This document shows positions 1-9,093 of a stretch of 64,000 bases of DNA, in pieces; within the stretch, counting starts at the first letter, position 1; each line of letters opens with the position of its first letter. The DNA lies in NCBI RefSeq assembly GCF_024435355.1, contig NZ_JAMJWG010000015.1:124001-188000 (forward strand), given 5' to 3'. This DNA is from Streptomyces odontomachi (GTDB taxonomy: Bacteria > Actinomycetota > Actinomycetes > Streptomycetales > Streptomycetaceae). A program made the position numbers and the translations under genes. A model generated the notes under the pieces. The model was not told the origin of the DNA. It worked only from the letters and a program-made list of their open reading frames with translations, and did not search any database.

Positions 1-1
1 C

Positions 2-883
2 GTCCTCGGCCTCGACGTCGTCCTCGCCGACGGGCGCCTGATGAGCACCGGGCGGCGCACCGCCAAGGGCGTCGCCGGATACGACCTCACCCGGCTGTTC
101 GTCGGCTCCGAGGGCACCCTCGGCGTCGTCGTGCGCGCCGTGCTCGCGCTCAAGCCGCAGCCGCCCGTCCAGCTGGTGCTGGCCGCCGAGTTCGGCTCGG
201 CCAAGGAGGCCAGCGACGCGGTGTGCCGGATCATGGCGAGCGGCCATGTGCCGTCGCTGCTGGAGCTGATGGACCGCACCACCCTGCGCGCCGTCAACGC
301 CATGGCGCAGATGGGCCTGCCGGAGACCACCGAGTCGCTGCTGCTCGCCGGCTTCGACACCGCCGATCCGGCCGCGGACCTCGCCGCACTCGGCGAGCTG
401 TGCCGGGAGGCGGGCGCCACGGAGGTCGTGCCGGCCGACGACCCGGCCGAATCGGAACTGCTGCTCCAGGCCCGGCGGCTGGCGCTCCCCGCCCTGGAGG
501 CCGCCACGGGCACCACGATGATCGACGACGTGTGCGTGCCGCGGTCCCGGCTGGGCGAGCTGATCGAGGGCGTCGAACGCATCGCCGACAAGCACCGGCT
601 GACCATCGGCGTCATCGCGCACGCCGGCGACGGAAACACCCACCCCACCGTCTGCTTCGACGCGTCCGACCCCGACGAGTCCCGGCGGGCCCACGCGTCC
701 TTCGACGAGATCATGGCGCTCGGCCTGGAGCTCGGCGGCACCATCACGGGCGAGCACGGGGTGGGGCTGCTCAAGAAGGAGTGGCTGGCGCGCGAGATCG
801 GCCCGGTCGGCGTCGAGATGCAGCGCGCCGTCAAGCAGACCTTCGACCCGCACGGCATCCTCAACCCCGGGAAGCTGTTCTGA
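2..883 (+). CDS. FAD-binding oxidase (glycolate/lactate oxidase GlcD-like), 3' part
   Basis: The reading frame is already open at base 2, so the start and most of the FAD-binding domain lie outside the window. About 293 residues remain. They begin with the end of the PCMH-type FAD domain (GYDLTRLFVGSEGTLG) and continue through the FAD-linked oxidase C-terminal cap. The cap carries the family motif HAGDGNTHP near 636-660, then GEHGVGLLKKEW, and ends in DPHGILNPGKLF. Family members oxidise 2-hydroxy acids such as glycolate or D-lactate with FAD. The substrate cannot be read from this part. The next gene is convergent. Confidence 0.92.
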   Translation, partial: VLGLDVVLADGRLMSTGRRTAKGVAGYDLTRLFVGSEGTLGVVVRAVLALKPQPPVQLVLAAEFGSAKEASDAVCRIMASGHVPSLLELMDRTTLRAVNAMAQMGLPETTESLLLAGFDTADPAADLAALGELCREAGATEVVPADDPAESELLLQARRLALPALEAATGTTMIDDVCVPRSRLGELIEGVERIADKHRLTIGVIAHAGDGNTHPTVCFDASDPDESRRAHASFDEIMALGLELGGTITGEHGVGLLKKEWLAREIGPVGVEMQRAVKQTFDPHGILNPGKLF

Positions 884-963
884 GCGTGCCCGGCGCGGGA
901 CACGGACGTGCCCGGGACGCGTGATCTCACCGCGTCCCGGACACCGCTTCCCCCCTCGCGGTC

Positions 964-1437
964 TCACTCACCGCCCGGTGTCTCGTCGGACGGCGACCGC
1001 TCGGTCAGCCGCAGATCGTCGGGCGCCGTGGGCGCCAGCAGTTCGGCGAGACCGCTGTCCATGCCGAGCCGCTCGGTCTCGGTGCCGGGCGGAACCGCCC
1101 GCAGGGTGCGCTCCAGCCAGGCGGTCACGGCGATCGCCGGCGCCTCCAGGAGCGCACTGCCCTTGGGCGAGCTGAGCGCCAGCAGGACGACGCTGCGGCC
1201 GTCCGTCTTCGACGGCCACACCCGCACGTCACCGTGCCCGCACGGCCGGAACACGCCCTCCACCAGCAACTCCCGCGCGAACGACCAGTGCACCGCGTGA
1301 TCCGAGCCGATGTGGAAGGTGACGTGGACGGCGTACGGATCGTCGGAGCGGTAGGCGAACCGCGCCGGCACGGGGATGCTGCGTTCGGGCGACAGAACCA
1401 GGTTCAACTCCAACTCGCGTTCCACCACGTTGTGCAT
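964..1437 (-). CDS. ssgG: SsgA-like protein, probable SsgG (septum-site control)
   Basis: A 157-residue SsgA/B-like protein (SALP) with the family core DPYAVHVTFH (about residues 31-40), an FARELLVEG segment, DVRVWPS, and LSSPKGSALLEAP. SALPs are found in morphologically complex actinomycetes and position septa and peptidoglycan remodelling during sporulation. SsgG in S. coelicolor affects whether sporulation septa form at the expected positions. I chose ATG 1437 because GAAAGGG lies 6 bases upstream; the longer open frame has no family similarity. The SsgG assignment rests on remembered gene order (next to RDD proteins and a secreted protease). SALP membership is much surer than the paralogue call. 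Confidence 0.85.
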   Translation of the reverse strand: MHNVVERELELNLVLSPERSIPVPARFAYRSDDPYAVHVTFHIGSDHAVHWSFARELLVEGVFRPCGHGDVRVWPSKTDGRSVVLLALSSPKGSALLEAPAIAVTAWLERTLRAVPPGTETERLGMDSGLAELLAPTAPDDLRLTERSPSDETPGGE

Positions 1438-1849
1438 GCAGTGCCCTTTCTCTCGGTCCTGAGGTCGGGCCAGCGCCTCGCGGTGGTGTCCACGAGACGG
1501 CCCCCCATGGACAGAGCGCGCGAAGGGCCGAGCATTACGCGGGTTGGGGGGAAAAATTTGCCGCAGCATGAGCAGCGGCGGGCCCGGACGGTCACCCGGA
1601 GAGGTGCGGCGGGCGCGCGGAGGGCCGGCCAGGCGGCGGTCTCCAGGCGCCGACGCGCGCGCCACGGCCGGGAAGCCACGGCGGGAATCGGTAACGGAAT
1701 ACCAGGACACGGCGGACGGACGGGGGTCGGCCGGGAGACCGGGGGTAACCGGAAAGGGGTCCGTGCGCGCACACCGGCCCAGGGGCGTGCGCGGGTCTGA
1801 TAGATGTGGACCCTCAACAGCATCCCCGAGCAGATACGGGACGACGGAC
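1438..1849. other. Intergenic region between divergent ssgG and RDD gene
   Basis: About 410 bases without a supported gene. It must hold the promoters of both divergent genes. I see no tRNA, clear hairpin or strong repeat. Long open frames here on both strands are GC-rich shadows that continue into the flanking genes out of frame. Confidence 0.6.
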
Positions 1850-3706
1850 ATGAGCGCCCCAACCCCGGCACCAGGCGACGACAGGCCCCGCGAAGGCTAT
1901 TACCCCGACCCGTCCATTCCCGGATACGTCCGGTACTGGAACGGTGCCGCCTGGGTGCCCGGGACGAGCCGTCCGGCACCCGCCGCAGGAGAGACCCTGC
2001 CGCCCCCGCCCGGCGTGAGCCCGGCCGCGCCGGTCGCAGAGGAGACGGGCCCCGTCTTCTTCGACGAGGAGTCGTCCCGGTCCGCCGTCCCGCACCAGAG
2101 CCCCGGCACCCCGGACCACGTGGACATCCCGGAACAGGCCGGACCCGACCAGCCCGACACCGCCGACCACCCGGCCCCCGACCACTACTCCGGCATCCCC
2201 GAGCAGCAGGGCCTGGCCACGCACCAGCCCGACCCCGACCGCCAGGAGCAGTACGGCGGATCGGAGTACGCGGCATCGTCCGTCCACGACAGCGGGGCGC
2301 AGCCGGTGCACGGCGAGCCGACGGGATGGGAGGCCCGGCACGAGGAGCCGGCGTGGCGGGACCCCCGCGACCCCCGGGATCCGCGGGAGTCCGCAGGAGG
2401 CGCCGCCCCCCTGGACTCCGGCGACACGTCCGATTCGGGTGCGCTCGGCCGGCCGTCGGAGCGCTCCCGGCACGCGGGCCGCCCGGAGCCCGCGTCCTCG
2501 TGGGGCGCCGACGCCTCCCAGCAGTCCGGCTTCGGCGACCAGGGCCGCAAGGTGACCTGGGGCACCGCGGCCGCGGGCATCGACCCCCGGCTGCCGCACG
2601 CCGAATGGCCGGACGCCGGCGAGGAGTCGCCCGACGCGGCGCGCCTCCCGGACGGCACGATGCCGCTGCGCGCCGCCGAGCAGGGCCCCGCGTCCCAGGG
2701 CACGTCCGGTGCCGCACCGTCCGAGGAACGGGGCTCCAGCGCGGGCACGGGCGGCACGGGGCGCCCCGACGGCGCCGGCGAGGGCACCGTGACCTTCCGC
2801 CGTCCCGGCCTCGGCAAGGACTCCTCCGGCGACCCGGCCGAGGCCCCGCCGCGGCACCCCGCCGACGGCGGCGACGGCGGCACGGTGACGATCCGTGCGG
2901 TGCGCCCCGGAGCGCAGCCGCAGGTGCCACCGCAGCACGGACCGCAGGTGCCGCCGCAGCCGGGGGCCCAGCACGGCCAGTTCGGTGGCCCGCAGGGCCC
3001 GCAGACCGCGCCCCCCGTACCTCCGAACCCGGCGACCATGCCGTACTTCCCGCACCAGCCGGCCGGCCCGGCCGCCGGGCATCCGGGAGAGGCGGCCGCC
3101 GCACCGTGGCGACCGGAGCCCGCGCCGCCCGCGCAGGACGCCGGGCGCGGCGCCGACGAGCCGGTCGTGCCGTGGAAGCCACCGGTCAACGATCCGTTCC
3201 TGGCCGCCGCGCAGGAGCAGGCGGCGGCCCGGCCCGCGCCGCTCGGCAAGCGGTTCGCCGCCCGGCTGCTCGACACCGTCGTCGTCGGTGGCGTCACCGC
3301 GGCGGCCGCCGTGCCGCTCGGCAGCAAGGCGGTCGACCACGTCAACGACAAGATCGACGCCGCCAAGCTCTCCGGCCAGACCGTCACCGTCTGGCTGCTC
3401 GACGGCACCACGGGCGCCAGCCTGGGCATCGTGCTCGCCGTGCTGCTGGTCTTCGGCCTGCTCTACGAGGCTCTGCCGACCGCCAAGTGGGGCCGCACCC
3501 TGGGCAAGAAGCTCTGCGGCCTCCAGGTGCGCGACATCGAGGGGCACGACGTGCCCGGCTTCGGCGCCGCCCTGCGCCGCTGGCTGGTCTACAGCGTGCC
3601 CGGCCTGCTGGCGATCGGCATCGTGGGCGTGCTGTGGTGCCTGTTCGACCGCCCGTGGCGCCAGTGCTGGCACGACAAGGCGGCCCACACCTTCGTGGCG
3701 TCCTGA
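1850..3706 (+). CDS. DUF2510/RDD-family membrane protein with long disordered linker
   Basis: 618 residues. The N-terminus has a DUF2510-like segment (GYYPDPSIPGYVRYWNGAAW, about residues 16-35), a motif usually attached to actinobacterial membrane proteins. About 400 residues of Pro/Gly/Gln/Asp-rich low complexity follow. The C-terminal 160 residues form an RDD domain: RFAARLLDTVVVGG, a second hydrophobic segment, RTLGKKLCGLQVRD, and a final helix before HDKAAHTFV. RDD proteins are small membrane proteins, some linked to ion exchange; the role here is unknown. ATG 1850 directly precedes the DUF2510 segment. It forms a tandem with the next RDD gene. Confidence 0.88.
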   Translation: MSAPTPAPGDDRPREGYYPDPSIPGYVRYWNGAAWVPGTSRPAPAAGETLPPPPGVSPAAPVAEETGPVFFDEESSRSAVPHQSPGTPDHVDIPEQAGPDQPDTADHPAPDHYSGIPEQQGLATHQPDPDRQEQYGGSEYAASSVHDSGAQPVHGEPTGWEARHEEPAWRDPRDPRDPRESAGGAAPLDSGDTSDSGALGRPSERSRHAGRPEPASSWGADASQQSGFGDQGRKVTWGTAAAGIDPRLPHAEWPDAGEESPDAARLPDGTMPLRAAEQGPASQGTSGAAPSEERGSSAGTGGTGRPDGAGEGTVTFRRPGLGKDSSGDPAEAPPRHPADGGDGGTVTIRAVRPGAQPQVPPQHGPQVPPQPGAQHGQFGGPQGPQTAPPVPPNPATMPYFPHQPAGPAAGHPGEAAAAPWRPEPAPPAQDAGRGADEPVVPWKPPVNDPFLAAAQEQAAARPAPLGKRFAARLLDTVVVGGVTAAAAVPLGSKAVDHVNDKIDAAKLSGQTVTVWLLDGTTGASLGIVLAVLLVFGLLYEALPTAKWGRTLGKKLCGLQVRDIEGHDVPGFGAALRRWLVYSVPGLLAIGIVGVLWCLFDRPWRQCWHDKAAHTFVAS

Positions 3707-3846
3707 CGCTCCGGCGGCCTTCCACCGACGCCCTGACGCTGCGACCCCGCACCTGAGCCCCGCCCCGGGTGGCGGGGCCGCGCGGCGGTCGCCCGGACGG
3801 GCGCCCGCCGAGTGCGGAGCCGGGGCGTTCGGGGTCGACTCGGGCC

Positions 3847-4719
3847 ATGAGCAACGAACCGCCGTCCCCGGGCCCCGGCCGGCCACCCGAAGACGACGAG
3901 CCCTTCCGGAAGCCGCCCCCACCCGACCGCCCCGCCCCGCAGCCCACCGCCGACACACCCCGCGGCTCCCCCCGGTCCGACGCCTCCGGAACCGACGCCT
4001 CCGGAACCGGCCCCTCTCAGGAGAACGGTCCCGGATCCGAGGGCGGTGCCTGGGGCCGGCCCGGTGGTGCCGGCACCGAAGGAGGTGGCCCGTCGGGTGG
4101 CGGCGGCTACGGAGGCGGTACCCCGTACGGCGGAGCGCCCGGAGGTGGCGGCCCACCGCCGGGCGGGCCCTTCGGCGGGGGCCCCTTCGGGGGCGGACCC
4201 CAGGGGGGTGGGCCGCACGGTGGCGGCCCGTACGGTGGCGGGCCCTACGACTCACCCGATCCGCTCGCCGGGATGGCGCCCCTCGCGCCCAGCGGCAAGC
4301 GTGTCCTCGCCCGCATCATCGACATGATCATCGTGGGCATCGTCGCCGGCGTGCTGTCCTTCGCGTTCGGCCTGATCAGGTACCACACCAACTCGGGGCA
4401 GGTGGAGTTCGGCAGGTCCATCGGGGAGTCGGTGCTGGTCGCCGTGCTCTACATGGCGTACGACACCTACCTGATCTCCAGGAACGGGCAGACCTTCGGC
4501 AAGCGGCTGCTCCATATGCGGGTGGCGAACCTGAACGACGGCGCCACGCCCAGCGTCCAGGTCTGCCTGACCCGGGCGGCCGTGCTGTGGCTGCCGTTCG
4601 CGTTCTGCTGCGCCTTCGTCTGGACGGTGATCGCCGGCGGCTGGTCGTTCTTCGACCGGCCCTACAAGCAGGGACTGCACGACAAGGCGGCCAAGACGGT
4701 GGTCGTCAGCACCCAGTGA
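3847..4719 (+). CDS. RDD-family membrane protein with Gly-rich N-terminus
   Basis: 290 residues. The first 140 are Pro- and Gly-rich with repeated GGGPYGG/FGGGP units. The rest is an RDD domain: KRVLARIIDMIIVGIVAGVL (first helix with the Arg-Asp pair), AVLYMAYDTYLI, QTFGKRLLHMRV, a third hydrophobic stretch, and FFDRPYKQGLHDKAAKTVVV. It shares this architecture with the upstream gene, so the two are probably a tandem duplication that diverged in the linker. ATG 3847 is the most plausible start, because the upstream in-frame extension is compositionally unlike a protein. Function unknown. Confidence 0.87.
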   Translation: MSNEPPSPGPGRPPEDDEPFRKPPPPDRPAPQPTADTPRGSPRSDASGTDASGTGPSQENGPGSEGGAWGRPGGAGTEGGGPSGGGGYGGGTPYGGAPGGGGPPPGGPFGGGPFGGGPQGGGPHGGGPYGGGPYDSPDPLAGMAPLAPSGKRVLARIIDMIIVGIVAGVLSFAFGLIRYHTNSGQVEFGRSIGESVLVAVLYMAYDTYLISRNGQTFGKRLLHMRVANLNDGATPSVQVCLTRAAVLWLPFAFCCAFVWTVIAGGWSFFDRPYKQGLHDKAAKTVVVSTQ

Positions 4720-4778
4720 TCGCCGGCGACCAGCCGGAACACCACCCTGGCCAGCGGCACCCGGGACCGACCACCGCG

Positions 4779-5126
4779 TCAGTGCACGCGGACCCGTCGC
4801 CCGTGGCCGCGGCGCGCGTGCGCCGTGTGGCGTACGCCGTCGGCCGGCCGCGTGGATCCGCCGCCGTCCACCGGTCCGCTCGTCCGGGCCTGCGGATCCG
4901 CGCCGGGAGCGGTCTTTGCCGCCCTGGGGTCCGGCTGGGCGGAGTCGTCCGAGCCCTGCGCCGAGGGGGCCGTCAGCGCCACCAGGAGGCCGAGGCCGAG
5001 CGCGACGACGGCGATCACCGCCACGCCCACACCGGACGTGGTCTGGGAGAGCAGCAGCATCGCCAGGGTGCAGAGGACGACGGTGAGGGATCCGTAGGCG
5101 AACTGGGTGGCGGTCGGACGAGGCAT
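4779..5126 (-). CDS. Small two-helix membrane protein
   Basis: 115 residues from ATG 5126. Residues about 9-55 hold two hydrophobic segments (SLTVVLCTLAMLLLSQ and VAVIAVVALGLGLLVALTA) joined by TTSGVG. A polar, Pro/Ala/Arg-rich tail of 60 residues follows. The arrangement fits a small integral membrane protein. I do not recognise a family. It is convergent with the RDD gene and faces away from the protease gene. The hydrophobic pattern supports coding, but the weak ribosome binding site leaves the start uncertain. Confidence 0.68.
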   Translation of the reverse strand: MPRPTATQFAYGSLTVVLCTLAMLLLSQTTSGVGVAVIAVVALGLGLLVALTAPSAQGSDDSAQPDPRAAKTAPGADPQARTSGPVDGGGSTRPADGVRHTAHARRGHGRRVRVH

Positions 5127-5661
5127 GACGTCATCCGTTCGAGGAAGCGGACATGGGGATGCGCATACCGAACGGTGCACGCACGGGGCTACACGGGGCA
5201 GGGTGCGCACACGGGCATGCGGCTATGCAGATATACGGCTCGCATGCCCGGGTGGCACACCGATGAAGCGTGTGCAGGGCCGGGGCGCCGTTGCACAGGG
5301 GGCGCACGGAATCACCGGGTCCAGGAAGTGGACGGTTCGGCGCGCCTGTTGGATGATCCGACAGGCCGGGTATCTGATGATCGGCGACATCGGCCGGAAG
5401 CGCTCGGGTGCCACGGACCGCCGGTGCGCCGCGGAGCGAAGACGGGCCCGTGTGCTGCCGAAGCGTCAGCGCAGCGCCGCGGTGGCTGCGGTGGCTGTGC
5501 TGGACGCGAGTAGACAAGTTCAAGTCAAGGTCTGTTTTTTCTTCGGTAACTCCGGTCGAATGTCGTCTCGAATGTCGTCACTCGTGACGCGGATACCGCG
5601 GCGCAGTCGACCGGAGACCCTGGCCGCACGCACCCGCGTATGCCGGGGGAGGAGTACCCAT
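5127..5661. other. Long upstream region of the secreted protease; 12-bp tandem repeat
   Basis: About 535 bases without a convincing gene. Open frames on both strands lack any family signal. The region should contain the protease promoter. A perfect 12-bp tandem duplication, TCGAATGTCGTC twice, lies at 5556-5579, about 80 bases before the protease ATG. It could be a regulator site or a chance duplication. Confidence 0.6.
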
Positions 5662-8073
5662 ATGAAAAGCAGACGACGGACCTTCAGAGCCGGCGCGGTG
5701 GTCGCAGCCTTCGCGGCGGCCACCGCGACCTTCGCCGCCTATGCCCCTGCTGGGGCCGATGCGGGCGCCCCTGGGGCGACGGCCGCGAACGGTGCGCATC
5801 CGGCAGTGTCCGGAAAGAACCACGGGGACAACCTGGACGGTCCCTTCACCAAACGCCAGGAGCAGCTGAAGAAGGAAGCGCTCAACCAGGTCCTGGCCGG
5901 CCGCAAGTCGGTCAAGATGGACAAGGGCTCCGAGGTCGTCAAGCTCGGGGACAAGAAGTACGTCGAGCTGGGACGGGAGAAGACCGACAAGATCTTCACC
6001 ATCCTGGCCGAGTTCGGCGACCAGGTCGACGACACCACGATGTACGACCCGGACGGTCCCGACGGACCCGAGGCGCCGGTCGTGAAGTACGGCGGCGACC
6101 CCGGCCCGGCGCACAACCAGATCGCCGAGCCCGACCGCGGCCAGGACAACAGCACCGACTGGCAGGCGGACTACAACCAGGCGCACTTCCAGGACATGTA
6201 CTTCGGCACCGGCAAGGACGCCGACGGCAAGCCGAAGCACTCGATGAAGACCTACTACGAGAAGACCTCCTCCGGCCGCTACTCGGTCGACGGCGAGGTC
6301 TCCGACTGGGTGAAGGTCCCCTACAACGAGGCGCGCTACGGCTCCGACTACTGCGGCTCCACCACCTGCGCCAGCGTCTGGGACCTGATCCGCGACGGCG
6401 TCACCGCCTGGGTCGCCGACCAGCAGGCGCAGGGCAAGAGCGACGCCGACATCAAGGCCGACCTCGCCCAGTACGACACCTGGGACCGCTACGACTACGA
6501 CGGCGACGGCAACTTCAACGAGCCGGACGGCTACATCGACCACTTCCAGATCGTGCACGCCGGCGAGGACGAGTCCGCGGGCGGCGGCGACCAGGGCGAG
6601 AACGCCATCTGGGCGCACCGCTGGTACGCGTACGGCGACCAGGCCGGCATGACCGGCCCGGCGGACAACGAGGCGGGCGGCACCCAGATCGGTGACACCG
6701 GCATCTGGGTCGGCGACTACACGATGCAGCCGGAGAACGGCGGCCTCGGCGTCTTCGCCCACGAGTACGGCCACGACCTCGGCCTGCCCGACCTGTACGA
6801 CACCACGGGCGCCGACGACAACTCGGTGGGCTTCTGGTCGCTGATGTCGTCCGGTTCCTGGCTCGGCACCGGCAAGGACGCCATCGGCAACCTGCCGGGT
6901 GACATGACCGCCTGGGACAAGCTCCAGTTGGGCTGGTTGAGCTACTCCGAGGGCAAGGCCGCCACGAAGTCCACGCACACGCTGGGCGTCTCGGAGTACA
7001 ACACCAAGAACCCCCAGGCGCTCGTCGTCGACCTGCCGAAGAAGTCCGTCACCACCACGATCGTCAAGCCCGCACAGGGCGAGTCGCAGTGGTGGAGCGG
7101 CATGGGCGACAACCTCAAGAACACCCTGACCCGCTCCGTCGACCTCACCGGCAAGTCGTCCGCCGACCTGTCCCTGGACGGCTGGTGGGACATCGAGGAG
7201 AACTACGACTACCTCTACGCCGAGGTCTCCACGGACGGCGGCGCCAACTGGACCCCGCTGGACGGCACCGCCGACGGCAAGGCCATCCCGCGCGACGGCG
7301 GTGACCGCCCTGCGCTGACCGGTACCTCGGGCGCCTACGAGAAGCTCGACTTCCCGTTGGACGAGTACGCCGGCAAGAAGATCGACCTGCGCTTCCGGTA
7401 CAGCACCGACGGTGGCGTGGCGCAGAAGGGCTTCGCGGCCGACGACCTCGCCATCACGGCGGACGGCACACCGATCTTCACCGACGACGCCGAGGCCGAC
7501 GCCGGCGGTTGGACGGCCGACGGGTTCTCCCGCATCGGCGAGTCCTTCACCAAGGACTACGACGAGTACTACATCGCCGAGAACCGCGAGTACGTGTCGT
7601 ACGACAAGACCCTCGAGGTCGGCCCGTACAACTTCGGCTTCGCCTCCAAGCCCGACTGGGTCGAGCACTTCCCGTACCAGAACGGCCTGGTGATCTGGCT
7701 CTGGGACACCTCCCAGGTGGACAACAACACCAGCGCCCACCCGGGTGAGGGCCTGATCCTGCCGATCGACGCCCACCCGGCGGCGCTGAAGTGGTCGGAC
7801 GGCACGGTGCTGCGCAACCGGATCCAGCCGTACGACGCGGCCTTCAGCACCCATCGGACGCCCGCGCTCAAGCTGCACAAGGCCGACGAGCCGCTGAGGA
7901 TCCCGTCGCTGCGGGGCGTGTCCGTCTTCGACGATCACAACGGTGCGTACTGGACGGACGAGAACCCGACCGGAAGCGTGAAGGTTCCTGACACCGGCAC
8001 CCAGATCAAGATCGTCCAGCAGCCCGGAAACGGCGAGACGATCACCGTCAAGGTGGCGCCTGCATCTAAGTAA
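5662..8073 (+). CDS. Secreted M6-family (immune inhibitor A-like) metalloprotease
   Basis: 803 residues. A Sec-type signal peptide starts MKSRRRTFRAGAVVAAFAAA and ends near ADA (about residue 35). The propeptide-like region is rich in Lys/Asp. The M6 catalytic domain contains the zinc motif HEYGHDLGLPD near residue 370 (about 6760-6795), matching HExxHxxGxxD, followed by a Met-turn-like SLMSSGSW. The C-terminal half resembles the MAM/immune-inhibitor-A beta domains, with repeated WDIEENYDYLYAEVSTDGG-type segments. It likely digests extracellular protein during mycelial growth or morphogenesis. ATG 5662 has GGGGAGGAG upstream. A strong hairpin terminator follows. Confidence 0.95.
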   Translation: MKSRRRTFRAGAVVAAFAAATATFAAYAPAGADAGAPGATAANGAHPAVSGKNHGDNLDGPFTKRQEQLKKEALNQVLAGRKSVKMDKGSEVVKLGDKKYVELGREKTDKIFTILAEFGDQVDDTTMYDPDGPDGPEAPVVKYGGDPGPAHNQIAEPDRGQDNSTDWQADYNQAHFQDMYFGTGKDADGKPKHSMKTYYEKTSSGRYSVDGEVSDWVKVPYNEARYGSDYCGSTTCASVWDLIRDGVTAWVADQQAQGKSDADIKADLAQYDTWDRYDYDGDGNFNEPDGYIDHFQIVHAGEDESAGGGDQGENAIWAHRWYAYGDQAGMTGPADNEAGGTQIGDTGIWVGDYTMQPENGGLGVFAHEYGHDLGLPDLYDTTGADDNSVGFWSLMSSGSWLGTGKDAIGNLPGDMTAWDKLQLGWLSYSEGKAATKSTHTLGVSEYNTKNPQALVVDLPKKSVTTTIVKPAQGESQWWSGMGDNLKNTLTRSVDLTGKSSADLSLDGWWDIEENYDYLYAEVSTDGGANWTPLDGTADGKAIPRDGGDRPALTGTSGAYEKLDFPLDEYAGKKIDLRFRYSTDGGVAQKGFAADDLAITADGTPIFTDDAEADAGGWTADGFSRIGESFTKDYDEYYIAENREYVSYDKTLEVGPYNFGFASKPDWVEHFPYQNGLVIWLWDTSQVDNNTSAHPGEGLILPIDAHPAALKWSDGTVLRNRIQPYDAAFSTHRTPALKLHKADEPLRIPSLRGVSVFDDHNGAYWTDENPTGSVKVPDTGTQIKIVQQPGNGETITVKVAPASK

Positions 8074-8099
8074 AATTACATATTCGCAGGTCAAAGCAT

Positions 8100-8136
8100 G
8101 ATCGGCCGTTGCCCACTAGCGGGGCGGCGGCCGATC
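8100..8136 (+). terminator. Hairpin terminator of the M6 protease
   Basis: A 15-bp stem with two G-U wobbles, GATCGGCCGTTGCCC pairing with GGGCGGCGGCCGATC around a 7-base loop. It begins 27 bases after the protease stop and is followed by GTGTTTAGG. The length and position fit a transcription terminator. Confidence 0.85.
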
Positions 8137-8197
8137 GTGTTTAGGTGCGTCGTGCGATTTCCTTATTGACACGACGGCTCACGGGGGTGTGACCGGA

Positions 8198-8791
8198 ATG
8201 GCCCGAGGAGGGTTCTGCAAACTGCCGAACGGCACCGTGGTGGTGGCCCTGACCCTGCCCGCACCCATGCCGGACGGCCCGAAGGAAGGCACCGTGGCGC
8301 CCGGACCAGCGCGCGCCACGGAGCCCGGACCGGCGCGGCCCGCGGCTCCGCCGGGGTCAGCGAAGGGCGTGCCCCGTGCCCGCGGCGCGACGAACGCGCA
8401 GGGTGGCGACGGCGGCACGGTGCGTGTCGTGGTGCATGCCGTGAACCGTTCACGGGCGCTGACCAGGCTGCGCAATCTCGGCCTGCGCTCGGTGTACCTC
8501 CGCGGCAACACCCATCCGCCCACCCCGGACGAGATCACGGCGGTGCTGCACCATCCGGACGGCCTGATCTGGCGCACGGCGCCGTTGCGGGCGGATGAGC
8601 TGTGGCACCCGATCAGATCCCTCTTCAAGGGCCAGGGCCCGGAGCGACGGCCGGCCGCCGACCCGTCCTACCGAGCCAGCCCCGGCTTCAGCGGCTCCGG
8701 CTCCGGCGTCCCCGCCAGCCTCCCGGCCTACTTGGTCCCGAAGCCGTTGACCGTGCCGGAGGCTTGGACGGCCAGCGGCGGCGCCCTGTAA
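8198..8791 (+). CDS. Conserved hypothetical protein of unknown function
   Basis: 197 residues from ATG 8198; a GTG three codons earlier is possible. The start MARGGFCKLPNGTVVVALTLPAP is followed by a Pro/Ala-rich stretch. A more ordered middle reads RVVVHAVNRSRALTRLRNLGLRSVYLRGN and then DEITAVLHHPDGLIWRTAPL. There is no signal peptide or membrane helix. I think this is a Streptomyces-restricted conserved protein, but I cannot assign a family or function. It stands alone between the protease terminator and a repeat-filled gap. Confidence 0.75.
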   Translation: MARGGFCKLPNGTVVVALTLPAPMPDGPKEGTVAPGPARATEPGPARPAAPPGSAKGVPRARGATNAQGGDGGTVRVVVHAVNRSRALTRLRNLGLRSVYLRGNTHPPTPDEITAVLHHPDGLIWRTAPLRADELWHPIRSLFKGQGPERRPAADPSYRASPGFSGSGSGVPASLPAYLVPKPLTVPEAWTASGGAL

Positions 8792-9027
8792 GGGGCGCGG
8801 GGCTGTGTCACTTTGCGGCTCCGCCGCGTGGGCGCGCCCGGCGCGCTTAGAGGGGCCCGGGGGAACTGCGCGACCAGCCCCGACGAGACCGTCGGGGCGT
8901 CACCGTCCCGAAGGGGCTGTCTCTGTCGTGTCCGGACCACCGGGCCGGTGGTGGGCTGGTCGCGCCCACGCCGCGGAGCGGCATATTTATACAGCCCCGC
9001 GCCCCTTATCAGGCGCCTTCGGCGCCA
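8791..9027. repeat. Intergenic repeat element (GGGGCGCGGGG / GGGAACTGCGCGACC family)
   Basis: Non-coding block with the modules seen in four other gaps: GGGGCGCGGGGCTGTGTCACT, GGGGGAACTGCGCGACCAGC, a variable palindromic insert, CTGTCGTGTCCGGACCACCG, and the inverse end CCCCGCGCCCCTTATCAGGC. The two ends are roughly complementary, so the transcript could fold into a long hairpin. It lies at the 3' ends of two convergent genes. Confidence 0.8.
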
Positions 9028-9093
9028 TCCGTGGGCGCCGTGGGCCGCAACGCCACCGCCGTGGGCCGGGGCCGCGACCGGCGAGGGCGCGAG

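Noticed and set aside
1544-1849. Upstream in-frame extension of the first RDD gene
   Set aside because: The added 102 residues lack any family similarity, and DUF2510 normally begins near the N-terminus; ATG 1850 fits better.
5131-5523. Minus-strand open frame before the protease
   Set aside because: His/Ala/Pro/Arg-rich composition typical of a GC-rich shadow, no domain, no ribosome site.
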